From Saprospiraceae bacterium (lineage in GTDB: Bacteria; Bacteroidota; Bacteroidia; Chitinophagales; Saprospiraceae), in contig JAEUUU010000035.1 in assembly GCA_016787345.1 (NCBI GenBank), positions 1 to 36,871 on the forward strand: a DNA stretch of 36,871 nucleotides, read 5' to 3'. Within the stretch, counting starts at the first letter, position 1. The number at the start of each line of letters is the position of its first letter. The notes below the pieces were generated by a model. The model did no database searches, was not told the DNA's origin, and worked only from the letters and a program-made list of their open reading frames with translations. The position numbers were made by a program, and so were the translations under genes. This document shows positions 1-7,790 of the stretch, piece after piece.

Positions 1-1
1 C

Positions 2-988
2 GGCAATCGTATCAAAGTGCCCGAAATCGCACCCGGCGCGCCGGGCGTGGGCGTGGTGTTCAACAACCTCGAATTTTCGTACCTCGAAGGCTACTGGGGC
101 TACACGGAATACCCCCTGACCCGCGATACCATCGAGATCGATATCAACCAGACCGACCTGAAAGGCGACGTGAAAGTGGTCAATCCCAAGGTGACCATGA
201 CGGTGTTCAACTCCTGGGGCTTCCCGACGCGCGGCGTGGTCAAATACCTGGCGTTTATCGGGCAGGACGGGCAGGAACTGGCCCTCGAAAGCACTTTGTT
301 CAACAACGACAGCGTCGATTTCAATTATCCCTCCTGGGCGGCCAACGAGGTCGGACAAACGAAATACACCTATTTCACGCTCGACACCTCTAACTCCAAT
401 ATCGCAGATATCTTCAATGCGCAACCCACCCGCCTGATTTACGACGTGGCCGGTATTTCCAATGCCCTGAAAGACCCGTCGATCGTCGGATTTATGACCG
501 ACAGCAGCGTGATCGGCCTGAATATGCGGGTAGAACTGCAACTGGCCGGTTCGGTAAAAAACTTCGGCGCCGAACAAACGCTTGACCTGAATTTCGGCGA
601 AAACAGCGAGATCGATACCGCCAAAATTGAATCGGTGGAATTCAAACTGGTCACCGAAAACGGCACCCCCATCAGCAACCGAGTGCAATTGTACTTCCAG
701 GATTCCCTGGGCGTAGTGATTGATTCCCTGTTTGCCGACGGTGCCCGCGACATCATGCAGGCTGCCCCGGTCGACAACCAGGGGCTGGTGTATGCCGTGC
801 AACGCACGGAAACATACGTGCCGATGGACGTCGCCCGTTTCGACCGCATCCGGCAGGCTAAAACCGCGTATCTGAAACTTGCTTTCAGCACGTACACGGC
901 CCCCGACGGCAGTCAGCAACCGATCAAACTGCTCGCCAACATGAACGTCACGTTTAAAATGGGCTTGAAAGTCCGAACAAGGAATTAG
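2..988 (+). CDS. Hypothetical surface/lipoprotein-like beta-rich protein, 5' end cut by window
   Basis: The reading frame is open to the left edge of the window. The GTG at 17 is only an internal codon, since the frame continues upstream of it without a stop, so this is the C-terminal ~328 residues of a longer protein. It is rich in Asp, Asn, Thr and aromatic residues in alternating hydrophobic patterns (for example VEFKLVTENGTPISNRVQLYF), as expected for beta-sandwich extracellular domains. There is no T9SS sorting domain; the protein ends in a basic KVRTRN tail. It is followed after 57 bp by the DUF5723 outer-membrane protein gene on the same strand, and the two are probably co-transcribed, a pairing that fits an envelope role. 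I do not recognise the family with certainty and assign no function. Confidence 0.75.
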   Translation, partial: GNRIKVPEIAPGAPGVGVVFNNLEFSYLEGYWGYTEYPLTRDTIEIDINQTDLKGDVKVVNPKVTMTVFNSWGFPTRGVVKYLAFIGQDGQELALESTLFNNDSVDFNYPSWAANEVGQTKYTYFTLDTSNSNIADIFNAQPTRLIYDVAGISNALKDPSIVGFMTDSSVIGLNMRVELQLAGSVKNFGAEQTLDLNFGENSEIDTAKIESVEFKLVTENGTPISNRVQLYFQDSLGVVIDSLFADGARDIMQAAPVDNQGLVYAVQRTETYVPMDVARFDRIRQAKTAYLKLAFSTYTAPDGSQQPIKLLANMNVTFKMGLKVRTRN

Positions 989-1045
989 GTGCCTTAACCT
1001 GTCCTTTTTTCCTGCTTTTTTCCTTAAACAGCCCATTTTATCCAC

Positions 1046-2386
1046 ATGCGTAAATTCAGTTTTGTTCAAATATTTTTCCTGCTGGCAACACTCCGCCTGG
1101 CAGCCCAGCAGGAACTCATGCTGCAGCAATTGCCCGAACTCTGGCATGCCAATTCCACCAATCCGGCTTTTTTCCCGGAGGGTAAAAAGTTTGCCATCGG
1201 CTTGCCCTCGTTTGTACTCGATGCCCGGCACAGCGGCGACATTACCTACAACGATATTTTTCGCCGCGAAGACGGCAAAAACCTGCTCGACCTTGGCGCC
1301 GCGATCGACAAACTCGATCCCGAAAACAAGGTCAATTACCACCAGCGGCTCGAGACCGTGACGCTGGGCTTCCGGATGGGCAATGGCTGGGCTTTGCAGG
1401 CCGGACACTCCATTCGCCTCGATGCGCACATCACCTACCCCAAAACGCTTGCAGAAGTATTGTGGAACGGCAATGCGGCCTATCTGGGAGATACTTTACA
1501 GATTGCCCCGGCGGCCGATTATGCCAAATGGCAGGAGTTGCACCTCGGCCTGAGCAAAAACTTCGGTTCGGTGCGCATCGGCGCCCGGGCGAAATACCTT
1601 GGCGGCGTAGGCGGCCTGCAAACCGACGAAGACCACCGCACCGCCACCGTTTATACCGACCCTGATTTTTACCAACTCACCCTGCGCACCGATTACGCGT
1701 TCAACGCGGCTTATACCGTGGGTTCTATAGACACGGCCGGCCTGGCTTTCGAGATCAAAAACGACGCTGATCAAGGCGGACTGTTTTCGTCGAGCAACGG
1801 TTATGCCTTCGATTTGGGTGTGCAGGCCAAGCTGGGCGAACGCCTCACTATCAATCTTTCGGTGCTCGACCTGGGCGGCAAAATCACCTGGCGCGACGAC
1901 CGGGCGGCTTATTTTCGCAGCAATGGCGAATTTTTGTACGATGGTGTGACTTTTCCCGGCGAAGATTTGATCAATGGCGTCGACAGCCTCGATTTTCAGG
2001 GGCAACTTGACTCGCTGAACGATATATTCCAGTTCCAGAAAACGGCGCAGGAGTTCAGTACTACGCTTCCGGTTCGGTACTACGCGAGCGCGAGTTTTGA
2101 TCTTACCCAACGCTGGCGGCTGGGCTTTACCCTTTTTCATGAAAACGGTCCCAACCGGGTTGCTACCGCAGTGGCCGCATCGGCCCAATGGACGCCTTTC
2201 AACTGGCTGTCACTTGGCGCGATGTACGGCGTCAACGACCGTTCCGCGGCCAATATCGGGTTTAATGTGATTGTGCAACCGGGGCCCGTACAGATTTACC
2301 TGATGTCGGACAACGTGCTGACGGCCCTGACGCCGTACGCCTCGCCGGCGGTCAATTTCAGGATGGGAGGAAGTTTGTTGTTCTGA
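1046..2386 (+). CDS. DUF5723-family outer-membrane beta-barrel protein
   Basis: 446 residues. It begins with a signal peptide (basic MRK, then FSFVQIFFLLATLRLAAQ, with cleavage likely after AAQ). The mature N-terminus carries the motif NSTNPAFFPEGKKFAIGLPS, which is typical of the DUF5723 proteins of Bacteroidota. The rest alternates short amphipathic strands with turns (LGFRMGNGWALQAGHSIRL, VRIGARAKYLGG, LTINLSVLDLGG), and the protein ends on an aromatic residue (GGSLLF), as porin-like outer-membrane barrels do. The expected location is the outer membrane; the substrate is unknown. It lies 57 bp behind the partial gene at the left edge and is probably in its operon. A perfect 25-bp inverted repeat follows the stop codon. 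Family call is from recalled motif similarity. Confidence 0.8.
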   Translation: MRKFSFVQIFFLLATLRLAAQQELMLQQLPELWHANSTNPAFFPEGKKFAIGLPSFVLDARHSGDITYNDIFRREDGKNLLDLGAAIDKLDPENKVNYHQRLETVTLGFRMGNGWALQAGHSIRLDAHITYPKTLAEVLWNGNAAYLGDTLQIAPAADYAKWQELHLGLSKNFGSVRIGARAKYLGGVGGLQTDEDHRTATVYTDPDFYQLTLRTDYAFNAAYTVGSIDTAGLAFEIKNDADQGGLFSSSNGYAFDLGVQAKLGERLTINLSVLDLGGKITWRDDRAAYFRSNGEFLYDGVTFPGEDLINGVDSLDFQGQLDSLNDIFQFQKTAQEFSTTLPVRYYASASFDLTQRWRLGFTLFHENGPNRVATAVAASAQWTPFNWLSLGAMYGVNDRSAANIGFNVIVQPGPVQIYLMSDNVLTALTPYASPAVNFRMGGSLLF

Positions 2387-2404
2387 AGCAAACTACTTTA
2401 CTTC

Positions 2405-2490
2405 GATTTGCGATTTTCGATTTGGTTGATTTGCGATTTCCGATTGGATTGATGATTATTGATATTCAACCAAATCGAAAATCGCAAATC
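2405..2490. repeat. 25-bp perfect inverted repeat with an extra half copy, in a convergent gap
   Basis: Positions 2405-2429 and 2466-2490 are exact reverse complements over 25 bases. The 36-base spacer starts with a further degenerate direct copy of the same unit (GATTTGCGATTTCCGATT, from 2429). It occupies the gap between the convergent genes ending at 2386 and 2500, where it could act as a bidirectional terminator, although neither arm is GC-rich and no clean T-tract follows. The repetitive unit structure (GATTTGCGATTTTCGATTT) looks more like an intergenic palindromic repeat. Confidence 0.8.
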
Positions 2491-2499
2491 AACAAAAGC

Positions 2500-3297
2500 T
2501 CAGTGCTTGACCACGATACGTTTCACAGCCATGCGGCCATCGAAGCGAATCTCCGCGGTGTAATAGCCGTCGGGGAGTTGTGCGACGTTTAGTTGGGCGC
2601 CGCTGTCGACGGTATTGCGCAGCACTACGCGGCCATTGGCATCGAAAAGTTGCACGTCGGCGCTGGCGCTGTTGCTCAGATCGATCCGGAGATTGTCGTT
2701 TGCCGGATTCGGGAAAATGCGCACCATGCGGTCGGCTTCCGGGTCGATGGCAGCAGAGGTGGCTGCTTTAAAGTTGACTTTTTTGCTGTTGATCAGCACG
2801 TTGTCGCCGGTACGGTTGCCGTTGCCGTTGGCGCACAAGCTCACGAAGTAAAAGCGAAGCGAGTCGCCGTTGAGGGTGGTAGGGGCCGTCCAGGTAAAGT
2901 TCCAGGCGCCGATGCCGTTGCTCATGGTTTTGGCGGCCGATTGACGGGCGTACTGGCGACCGCTGGCAGTGGTAATATTGACACCCATGCCGGTGCCCAG
3001 GTTGCCGCATTTGATATTGGAGCCGTCGAGGCAGGTGAGTTGGAAGCCTGCTTTTACGGCATTGCTGGCATTGGTGAGCGTGAGGGTGTAAGCCTGGCCG
3101 GCAACGACGGTGTCGGGAATGCCGGTCAGCGTGACCGTACCGGTAAAGGTACCGCCGGTATGGCAGCTGCTTTGCGCGCAGGTTTGTTCACCGGGTGCGC
3201 CGGTTTTGGCGGTAGGCGGGTTGCTGGGATCGAGGCTGGTGAGCGAAAGCCAGGCGACGCCGAGCAGGAGGAAGACGAGGGTAGATGGAATGCGCAT
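2500..3297 (-). CDS. T9SS-secreted choice-of-anchor (Reeler-like) domain protein
   Basis: 265 residues from the ATG at 3297. The frame is open 24 codons further upstream, but only from 3297 does a proper signal peptide start (MRIPSTLVFLLLGVAWLSL). After it comes the motif GAPGEQTCAQSSCHTGG (C40, C45, H46), followed by a beta-sandwich with YTLTLTNAS and a GFQLTCLDGSN segment. This pattern resembles the choice-of-anchor V/Reelin-like domain common in Bacteroidota secreted proteins. The last ~75 residues are a type A T9SS sorting domain (IFPNPANDNLRIDLS ... GYYTAEIRFDGRMAVKRIVVKH), so the protein should be exported by the Por system and attached or released at the cell surface. The CxxxxCH spacing is not the CxxCH of cytochrome c. 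Neighbours are convergent (DUF5723) and co-directional (ABC exporter, 183 bp upstream). Confidence 0.85.
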   Translation of the reverse strand: MRIPSTLVFLLLGVAWLSLTSLDPSNPPTAKTGAPGEQTCAQSSCHTGGTFTGTVTLTGIPDTVVAGQAYTLTLTNASNAVKAGFQLTCLDGSNIKCGNLGTGMGVNITTASGRQYARQSAAKTMSNGIGAWNFTWTAPTTLNGDSLRFYFVSLCANGNGNRTGDNVLINSKKVNFKAATSAAIDPEADRMVRIFPNPANDNLRIDLSNSASADVQLFDANGRVVLRNTVDSGAQLNVAQLPDGYYTAEIRFDGRMAVKRIVVKH

Positions 3298-3480
3298 GAG
3301 TGGTTTTGTTAAATTTAAGCGGCGAAAGTATTGGCCCCGAGGCAGGGCTTTTGACGTTTTTTTACCCAACAGGTTTAAAAGGCATCCGAGCGGGTAATTG
3401 GATGGCCAAACGTCTTTTTTCGCTGCGTGGTTGCGCTGTAAGCGCTGGAGAATGAGGAATTTGTAAAATAATAACCAAAA

Positions 3481-5256
3481 TCAGGCGGCGCCGGCATCCG
3501 CGACGAATTGCTTCTCGTACAGTTCGCGGTATTTGCCGTCGGGGCGTTCCAGCAGCGCTTCGTGCGAGCCGATTTCCGCCACTTTCCCCTTGTCGAGCAC
3601 CAGAATATTGGTGGCATGGCGGATGGTCGAGAGCCGGTGGGCAATAATGATGCTCGTACGTTTGGCGATCAGGGTTTCGATGGCGTGCTGAATGATGGCT
3701 TCCGACTCCGGATCGATGGACGACGTCGCTTCGTCGAGGATAAGAATGTCCGGATTGAACACCAGGGCGCGGACAAAAGAGATGAGTTGCCGTTGGCCCA
3801 TGGAGAGGGTAGCGCCGCGTTCCATGACCTGATAGTGGTACCCGCCCGGGAGTTTTTGAATAAACTCGTGGGCGCCGATCATCTTGGCTGCTTCGATCAC
3901 GCGGGCTTCAGAAATGTGGGTGTCGCGCAGGGTGATATTTTCCAGTACGGTGCCGGAAAAGAGAAACACGTCTTGCAGTACCACGGCGATACGGTTACGC
4001 AAGGCAAACACGTCGTAATGTCGCAGGTCCTGACCATCGATCAGAATACGGCCTTCCCGGATATCGTAAAAGCGGTTGAGCAGACTGATAATGGTGGTTT
4101 TTCCGCTGCCGGTGCTGCCCACGATGGCCAGGGTTTCGGCGGGCCGGATGCGGAAGGATACGCCCTTGAGCACTTCATCGCCGTCGGGGGTATAGGCAAA
4201 ATGCACGCGTTCGAAGGCCACGTCGCCTTGCAGTTTTTGGGGCGCCAGTTGGCCGGTATTTTGGACCCGGTCGTTGTTTTCGAGCAATTTGAAAACGCGT
4301 TCGGCAGCAATCAGACCCATTTGCAGGGTGTTGAATTTATCGGCCAGCATTCGGATAGGACGGTACAACATGCTGATGTACAACGGAAAGGCAACCAGGG
4401 TGCCCAGGGTGACTTCCGCCGACAGTACACCGCGCGCGCCGTACCACACCATCAGGCCGAGGGATAGCGCAGATATGATTTCAACAACCGGGAAGAAGAT
4501 GGCGTAAGCCAAAATGGAGCGCAGGTTGGCAGCCGTGTAGTCGCGATTGATCTGCCTGAACTTTTCCCGTTCGCGTTCTTCGGCGGTGAAAATTTGCACG
4601 ATGCGCATACCGCTGATCCGCTCCTGCAGGAACGCATTCATGGTGGCAATATGGTTGCGCACTTTTTCATAACTCTTGCGCACACTCTCCTTGAATTGGT
4701 AACTGCCCCAGATCAGCAGCGGAAACACGCTCAGCACGACCAGTGTGAGTTCCCACGAAGTAGAAAACATCATGGTCATCACGGCGATGATGGTCAGCAG
4801 GTCGGCCAGGATAGTGATACTGCCTTCGGAGAAAATCGTGTTGATCGCTTCGATGTCGTTGATGGTACGTGTAGTGCTTTGGCCGATGGGCGTGCGGTCG
4901 AAATAACTGAGATTCAGGCCGGTAACATGGTTGAAGACCTTCACGCGCAAATCGCGGATGGTCGCCTGTCCCAGCCAGTTGGCATTGTACAGAAAAAAGT
5001 AGCGAAGGACTACCTCCAGGATCAGGAGGCCGAAGATGCCGGCAGTGATCAGCGCCATGCCCGACAGATCGCCCGGCGTGATGTAGTCGTCGACCATTTT
5101 TTGCAGCAGTTTCGGGCGAAGGGTAGCCAGCGGCGCCAGGACGACCGTAAGTGAGACGCAAAACCAAAAAGTGGTTTTGTACGGTTTGACCATGCTGAGC
5201 ACACGGCGGAAAAGTGAAAAATTGAACTTGGGCTGGGAAGCAGTAGCATCAGACAT
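3481..5256 (-). CDS. ABC transporter, fused permease and ATP-binding protein (MsbA/heterodimer-type exporter)
   Basis: 591 residues. The transmembrane half (about 1-320) has six predicted hydrophobic segments, starting with TTFWFCVSLTVVLAPLATL and ending near ISALSLGLMVWYGA. The nucleotide-binding half has Walker A GSTGSGKTT (380-388), Q-loop Q428, signature LSMGQ (484-488), Walker B ILILDEA with E509, and the H-loop H540 (IIIAHRLST). Every ATPase residue is present; the signature has Met for the usual Gly in LSGGQ, a common variant. Length and order match half-size type IV exporters that flip lipids or expel amphipathic compounds as dimers. The partner may be itself, as no second half-transporter lies nearby. 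Start chosen at the ATG 5256; the frame continues 23 codons further to another ATG at 5327, but the family begins near here. Substrate cannot be read from sequence. Confidence 0.93.
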   Translation of the reverse strand: MSDATASQPKFNFSLFRRVLSMVKPYKTTFWFCVSLTVVLAPLATLRPKLLQKMVDDYITPGDLSGMALITAGIFGLLILEVVLRYFFLYNANWLGQATIRDLRVKVFNHVTGLNLSYFDRTPIGQSTTRTINDIEAINTIFSEGSITILADLLTIIAVMTMMFSTSWELTLVVLSVFPLLIWGSYQFKESVRKSYEKVRNHIATMNAFLQERISGMRIVQIFTAEEREREKFRQINRDYTAANLRSILAYAIFFPVVEIISALSLGLMVWYGARGVLSAEVTLGTLVAFPLYISMLYRPIRMLADKFNTLQMGLIAAERVFKLLENNDRVQNTGQLAPQKLQGDVAFERVHFAYTPDGDEVLKGVSFRIRPAETLAIVGSTGSGKTTIISLLNRFYDIREGRILIDGQDLRHYDVFALRNRIAVVLQDVFLFSGTVLENITLRDTHISEARVIEAAKMIGAHEFIQKLPGGYHYQVMERGATLSMGQRQLISFVRALVFNPDILILDEATSSIDPESEAIIQHAIETLIAKRTSIIIAHRLSTIRHATNILVLDKGKVAEIGSHEALLERPDGKYRELYEKQFVADAGAA

Positions 5257-5492
5257 GACAAACGCGGCAAATTTTCATCCGGAAAATCGGAGCCGGACAA
5301 GGAGATAAAACCCGGAAGCGGCCTCAAAGTTCGGGTAAAACTTTATTTGTACGCCAATGAATAGGGCCGCCCTCGGGCAGTTTCGTCGGATAAAATGTAT
5401 TTTTCGGCGAAACATCCGGCCGGCCCGGCTTTCCGAAGGGATAGATTTCTCCCGTCAAATCAAACTTTCACACAAAACAATTCAATCAACGC

Positions 5493-6065
5493 ATGGAAAC
5501 CATCGACTCCTCCAACGCCCCCAATCCCAACCAGGTATCCTACCGTCAGACGGCTATTCGCTACGGCGCCATCTGGGGCGGCGTTTCCGTCCTGACTACC
5601 CTGATCGGTTTTCTCACCAACACCGACCCCGCAAACCCCGAAACCAGCGGCGCCATCAAAGGAATTTACATGCTGATCGGCTTCGGTATTGCCGTTTGGG
5701 CCGTCGTCATGGCCATCAAACAGCATCGCGACCGCGAACTGGGCGGTTATATCAGCCTCGGACGTGCCGTAATGGTAGGGATGATGGTCGGCCTCATCGC
5801 CGGTGCGATCGGTGCAGTGTTTATGATCTTATACACGACGGTAATCAATCCGGGTTTTTCCGAATCGATGCAAGCCGCCATGGAGGCCCAATGGGAAGCC
5901 CAGGGTATGTCGGAAGAGCAGATTGAAATGGCTGCAAGTATGTCAGGATGGGCAACCAACCCGGTATTTCTGTTCATTTCGCAATTGATCGGCGGCGCCT
6001 TCACCGGCCTGCTCGTCGGCCTTATCGGCGGCGCAATTATGAAGAAGGACAGGCCGTTTGCATAG
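5493..6065 (+). CDS. DUF4199-family membrane protein
   Basis: 190 residues. The N-terminus, SYRQTAIRYGAIWGGVSVLTTLIGFL, followed by a second TM (GIYMLIGFGIAVWAVVMAI), the short basic KQHRDRELGGYISLGRAV link, a third TM (MVGLIAGAIGAVFMILYTTVI), an acidic amphipathic helix (MQAAMEAQWEAQGMSEEQIEMA) and a fourth TM near the C-terminus are the DUF4199 layout found throughout Bacteroidota. No biochemical function is established for the family. The gene is divergent from the ABC exporter (236-bp gap) and is followed, across a long inverted repeat, by a second DUF4199-like gene. Start at the ATG 5493. Confidence 0.88.
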   Translation: METIDSSNAPNPNQVSYRQTAIRYGAIWGGVSVLTTLIGFLTNTDPANPETSGAIKGIYMLIGFGIAVWAVVMAIKQHRDRELGGYISLGRAVMVGMMVGLIAGAIGAVFMILYTTVINPGFSESMQAAMEAQWEAQGMSEEQIEMAASMSGWATNPVFLFISQLIGGAFTGLLVGLIGGAIMKKDRPFA

Positions 6066-6224
6066 GGTTGATAAATAAAGGTTGATAAGGTTTATGGGGT
6101 TTATAGGGTTGAAAAAAGGGGCATTGCCGCTCTCAGGTTATGATGCGATACAAAAGCCGGGAGAAGAAGTGCCCCTTTTATCAACCTCATAAACCCCATA
6201 AACCTTATCTACCTCATCAACCCC
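6065..6224. repeat. Long imperfect inverted repeat, one arm without C and the other without G
   Basis: The arms are about 6065-6123 and 6169-6224. The core 6084-6104 is an exact reverse complement of 6189-6209 (21 bp), and the outer parts match with a few mismatches. The left arm consists of iterated GGTTGATAAGG/TTTATGGGG-like units and contains almost no C; the right arm accordingly almost lacks G. The 45-base spacer holds CTCTC and GGGAGAAG blocks that may extend the pairing. It starts at the stop codon of the first DUF4199 gene and ends just before the promoter of the second. An open frame running through the right arm (from 6140) is an artefact of the repeat. Confidence 0.8.
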
Positions 6225-6229
6225 TTCCT

Positions 6230-6237
6230 TACTTTTG
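6230..6237 (+). promoter_or_regulatory. Candidate -7 promoter element TACTTTTG for the gene at 6260
   Basis: TACTTTTG matches the Bacteroidota -7 consensus TAnnTTTG exactly and sits 22 bp before the ATG at 6260, which would give a leader of about 15 nt. I see no good -33 TTG about 20 bp upstream, because that place is occupied by the inverted repeat. Confidence 0.4.
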
Positions 6238-6259
6238 CCGTACAATTTGCACGACTTCC

Positions 6260-6778
6260 ATGAAAAATATTGGTGTACGGTACGGTTTGCTGGGGGCGGT
6301 AACGGTCGTTTTTTACTTTGCCCTCTTGTATTTTGTCAAAAAAGACTTGTTTCTTAACCCGGCTCTGCAGTGGGGTTCCATGCTGATTTATCTCGCCTTT
6401 ATGTACAAGGCAGCGCAGGACGATTGCGCGGCTTTCGGTACGGAGCGCGATTTTCGAAACATCGTCCGGACACCTTTCGTGGTGTTTTTATTGATCAATC
6501 TGGGGTATTGGTTGTTTTATTACGGCGTTCATTTGGCCGACAAGCAGCTGATCGTTATGGAACTGGAACGCAAGATCGGCTACCTGCAGGAGCAAATGAG
6601 CGCGGCAACCGATCCGGTACAGCGCAACGATTTGAACAAACAAATCAATGAGTTCAGGACCTATCAAAACAACCCGGTTCAGCCCTTGGGGCCTGTATTG
6701 GCGCAAATGACACAGGGCGCTTTGGGCGGTTTTGCGCTGGCGGCCGGTATTGCTGCCTTGCTGCGTTCCAGGAACTAA
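6260..6778 (+). CDS. DUF4199-like membrane protein
   Basis: 172 residues from the ATG at 6260 (MKNIGVRYGLLGAVTVVFYFALLYF). A longer frame exists from 6140, but those 40 codons translate the inverted repeat into a His/Pro/Lys-rich string and precede the promoter motif, so the later start is preferred. It has four hydrophobic segments: GLLGAVTVVFYFALLYF, ALQWGSMLIYLAFMYKA, FVVFLLINLGYWLFYYGV and the C-terminal GALGGFALAAGIAALL. Between TM3 and TM4 lies a charged helical stretch (LERKIGYLQEQMSAATDPV) likely to form a coiled coil. The layout is that of DUF4199, making it a distant paralogue of the preceding gene. It is followed after only 10 bp by the hydrolase-fold gene, so the two are probably co-transcribed. 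Function unknown. Confidence 0.82.
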   Translation: MKNIGVRYGLLGAVTVVFYFALLYFVKKDLFLNPALQWGSMLIYLAFMYKAAQDDCAAFGTERDFRNIVRTPFVVFLLINLGYWLFYYGVHLADKQLIVMELERKIGYLQEQMSAATDPVQRNDLNKQINEFRTYQNNPVQPLGPVLAQMTQGALGGFALAAGIAALLRSRN

Positions 6779-6788
6779 ATTTGCCGCG

Positions 6789-7790
6789 ATGCAAAACGAA
6801 GAAGACCAAATGTTCGAGCACCCGCAGGAACGCTGGAGCGGTTTGAAAAAAGCCCTGCGGCTGTTTAATATTTCCCGTCTGATCCGTTGGGGGCTTTTGT
6901 TGTTTGCCGGCGCCTGGCTGTATCAAAACTGGCACCGGGATATTTCGGAACAAGACCTGTTTTCCCGCTACGCATTTCCCGAATCCCGCTTCGTGCAAGT
7001 CGATGGTATGAACGTACACTACCGCGTCTGCGGTGAGGGAGAGCCCATCGTTTTGCTGCACGACGCCAACAGTTCGCTGAATACCTGGGCTGGCTGGACC
7101 GACTCTTTGAGCCGGCATTATCAGGTGATCAGTCTCGATCTTCCCGGGTTCGGACTGACCGGGCCGCATCCGCAGGCGAGTTACAGCACCTTTATGTACA
7201 CCGGTTTTTTCGACAAGTTTGTGCAGGCGCTGGATTTGCGCAGGTTTCACCTCGCGGGTAATGGCCTGGGGGCGCAGATTGCCTGGTTTTACGCGACGGA
7301 GCACCCCGAGCGGCTCGGGAAACTGATTCTGCTGAATGCGCCCGGTTTTGAAAAAAAGGGCAGTGATTGGGTTGATTTACTGGCCCGAACGCCGGTTGTC
7401 AACCGGGTCATGTGGAAAATCACGCCGAAAAGATTTATCGAATTGATGCTGGAAGACGTGTACGCCGATGATCGGAATGTAACCGAAGCGCTGGTGCAGC
7501 GCCATTTCGACCTGCTGCTGCGCCCCGGCAACCGCAAGGCTTATACCGACAGGGCTTCGGTAAGTGAAAACCGCCCGCCGGTCGATCTTGTGGAAAGAAT
7601 AAATCTCCCGACGCTTATCCTTTGGGGCGCGGAGGATACGCGGATTACACCGCAGTACGCGTACGAGTTTCACCGCAAGATTCACAAGTCGTTTCTCCGC
7701 ATTTATCAGAATACGGGCCACTGGCCGCAGGAAGAAAACCCTTCGATGACGGCAAAAGACGTGCGCCGCTTTCTGGAGGGCAGGTTTTAA
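6789..7790 (+). CDS. Alpha/beta-hydrolase-fold membrane-anchored protein lacking the catalytic serine
   Basis: 333 residues from the ATG at 6789. One TM anchor lies at about 31-48 (LIRWGLLLFAGAWLYQNW), followed by an alpha/beta-hydrolase fold: strand VDGMNVHYRVCGEGEPIVLLH, DLPGFGLTGPH, nucleophile elbow, and LPTLILWGAEDTRITP with the acid D283 and NTGHWPQEENP with the histidine H311. The elbow reads G157-N-G159-L-G161, so glycine replaces the usual Ser/Asp/Cys nucleophile, and the oxyanion HG motif is H91-D92. The codons in the DNA (GGT AAT GGC CTG GGG) confirm this. Asp and His are kept. It may therefore be a pseudo-enzyme or use a different chemistry. It follows the DUF4199-like gene by 10 bp. 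Its stop codon overlaps that of the converging phosphatase gene (shared TTAA at 7787-7790). Confidence 0.88.
   Translation: MQNEEDQMFEHPQERWSGLKKALRLFNISRLIRWGLLLFAGAWLYQNWHRDISEQDLFSRYAFPESRFVQVDGMNVHYRVCGEGEPIVLLHDANSSLNTWAGWTDSLSRHYQVISLDLPGFGLTGPHPQASYSTFMYTGFFDKFVQALDLRRFHLAGNGLGAQIAWFYATEHPERLGKLILLNAPGFEKKGSDWVDLLARTPVVNRVMWKITPKRFIELMLEDVYADDRNVTEALVQRHFDLLLRPGNRKAYTDRASVSENRPPVDLVERINLPTLILWGAEDTRITPQYAYEFHRKIHKSFLRIYQNTGHWPQEENPSMTAKDVRRFLEGRF

Noticed and set aside
3001-3297. Cytochrome c reading of the CxxxxCH motif
   Set aside because: Haem c attachment needs CxxCH (rarely other spacings), and the rest of the protein is a beta-sandwich plus T9SS sorting domain.
5357-5926. 189-codon frame starting upstream of the first DUF4199 gene
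   Set aside because: It is an out-of-frame shadow of that gene with an Arg/His-rich translation.
6140-6259. N-terminal extension of the second DUF4199-like gene (and the Pro/His/Lys-rich peptide it encodes)
   Set aside because: These codons translate the right arm of the inverted repeat and precede the TACTTTTG element; the membrane protein starts naturally at 6260.
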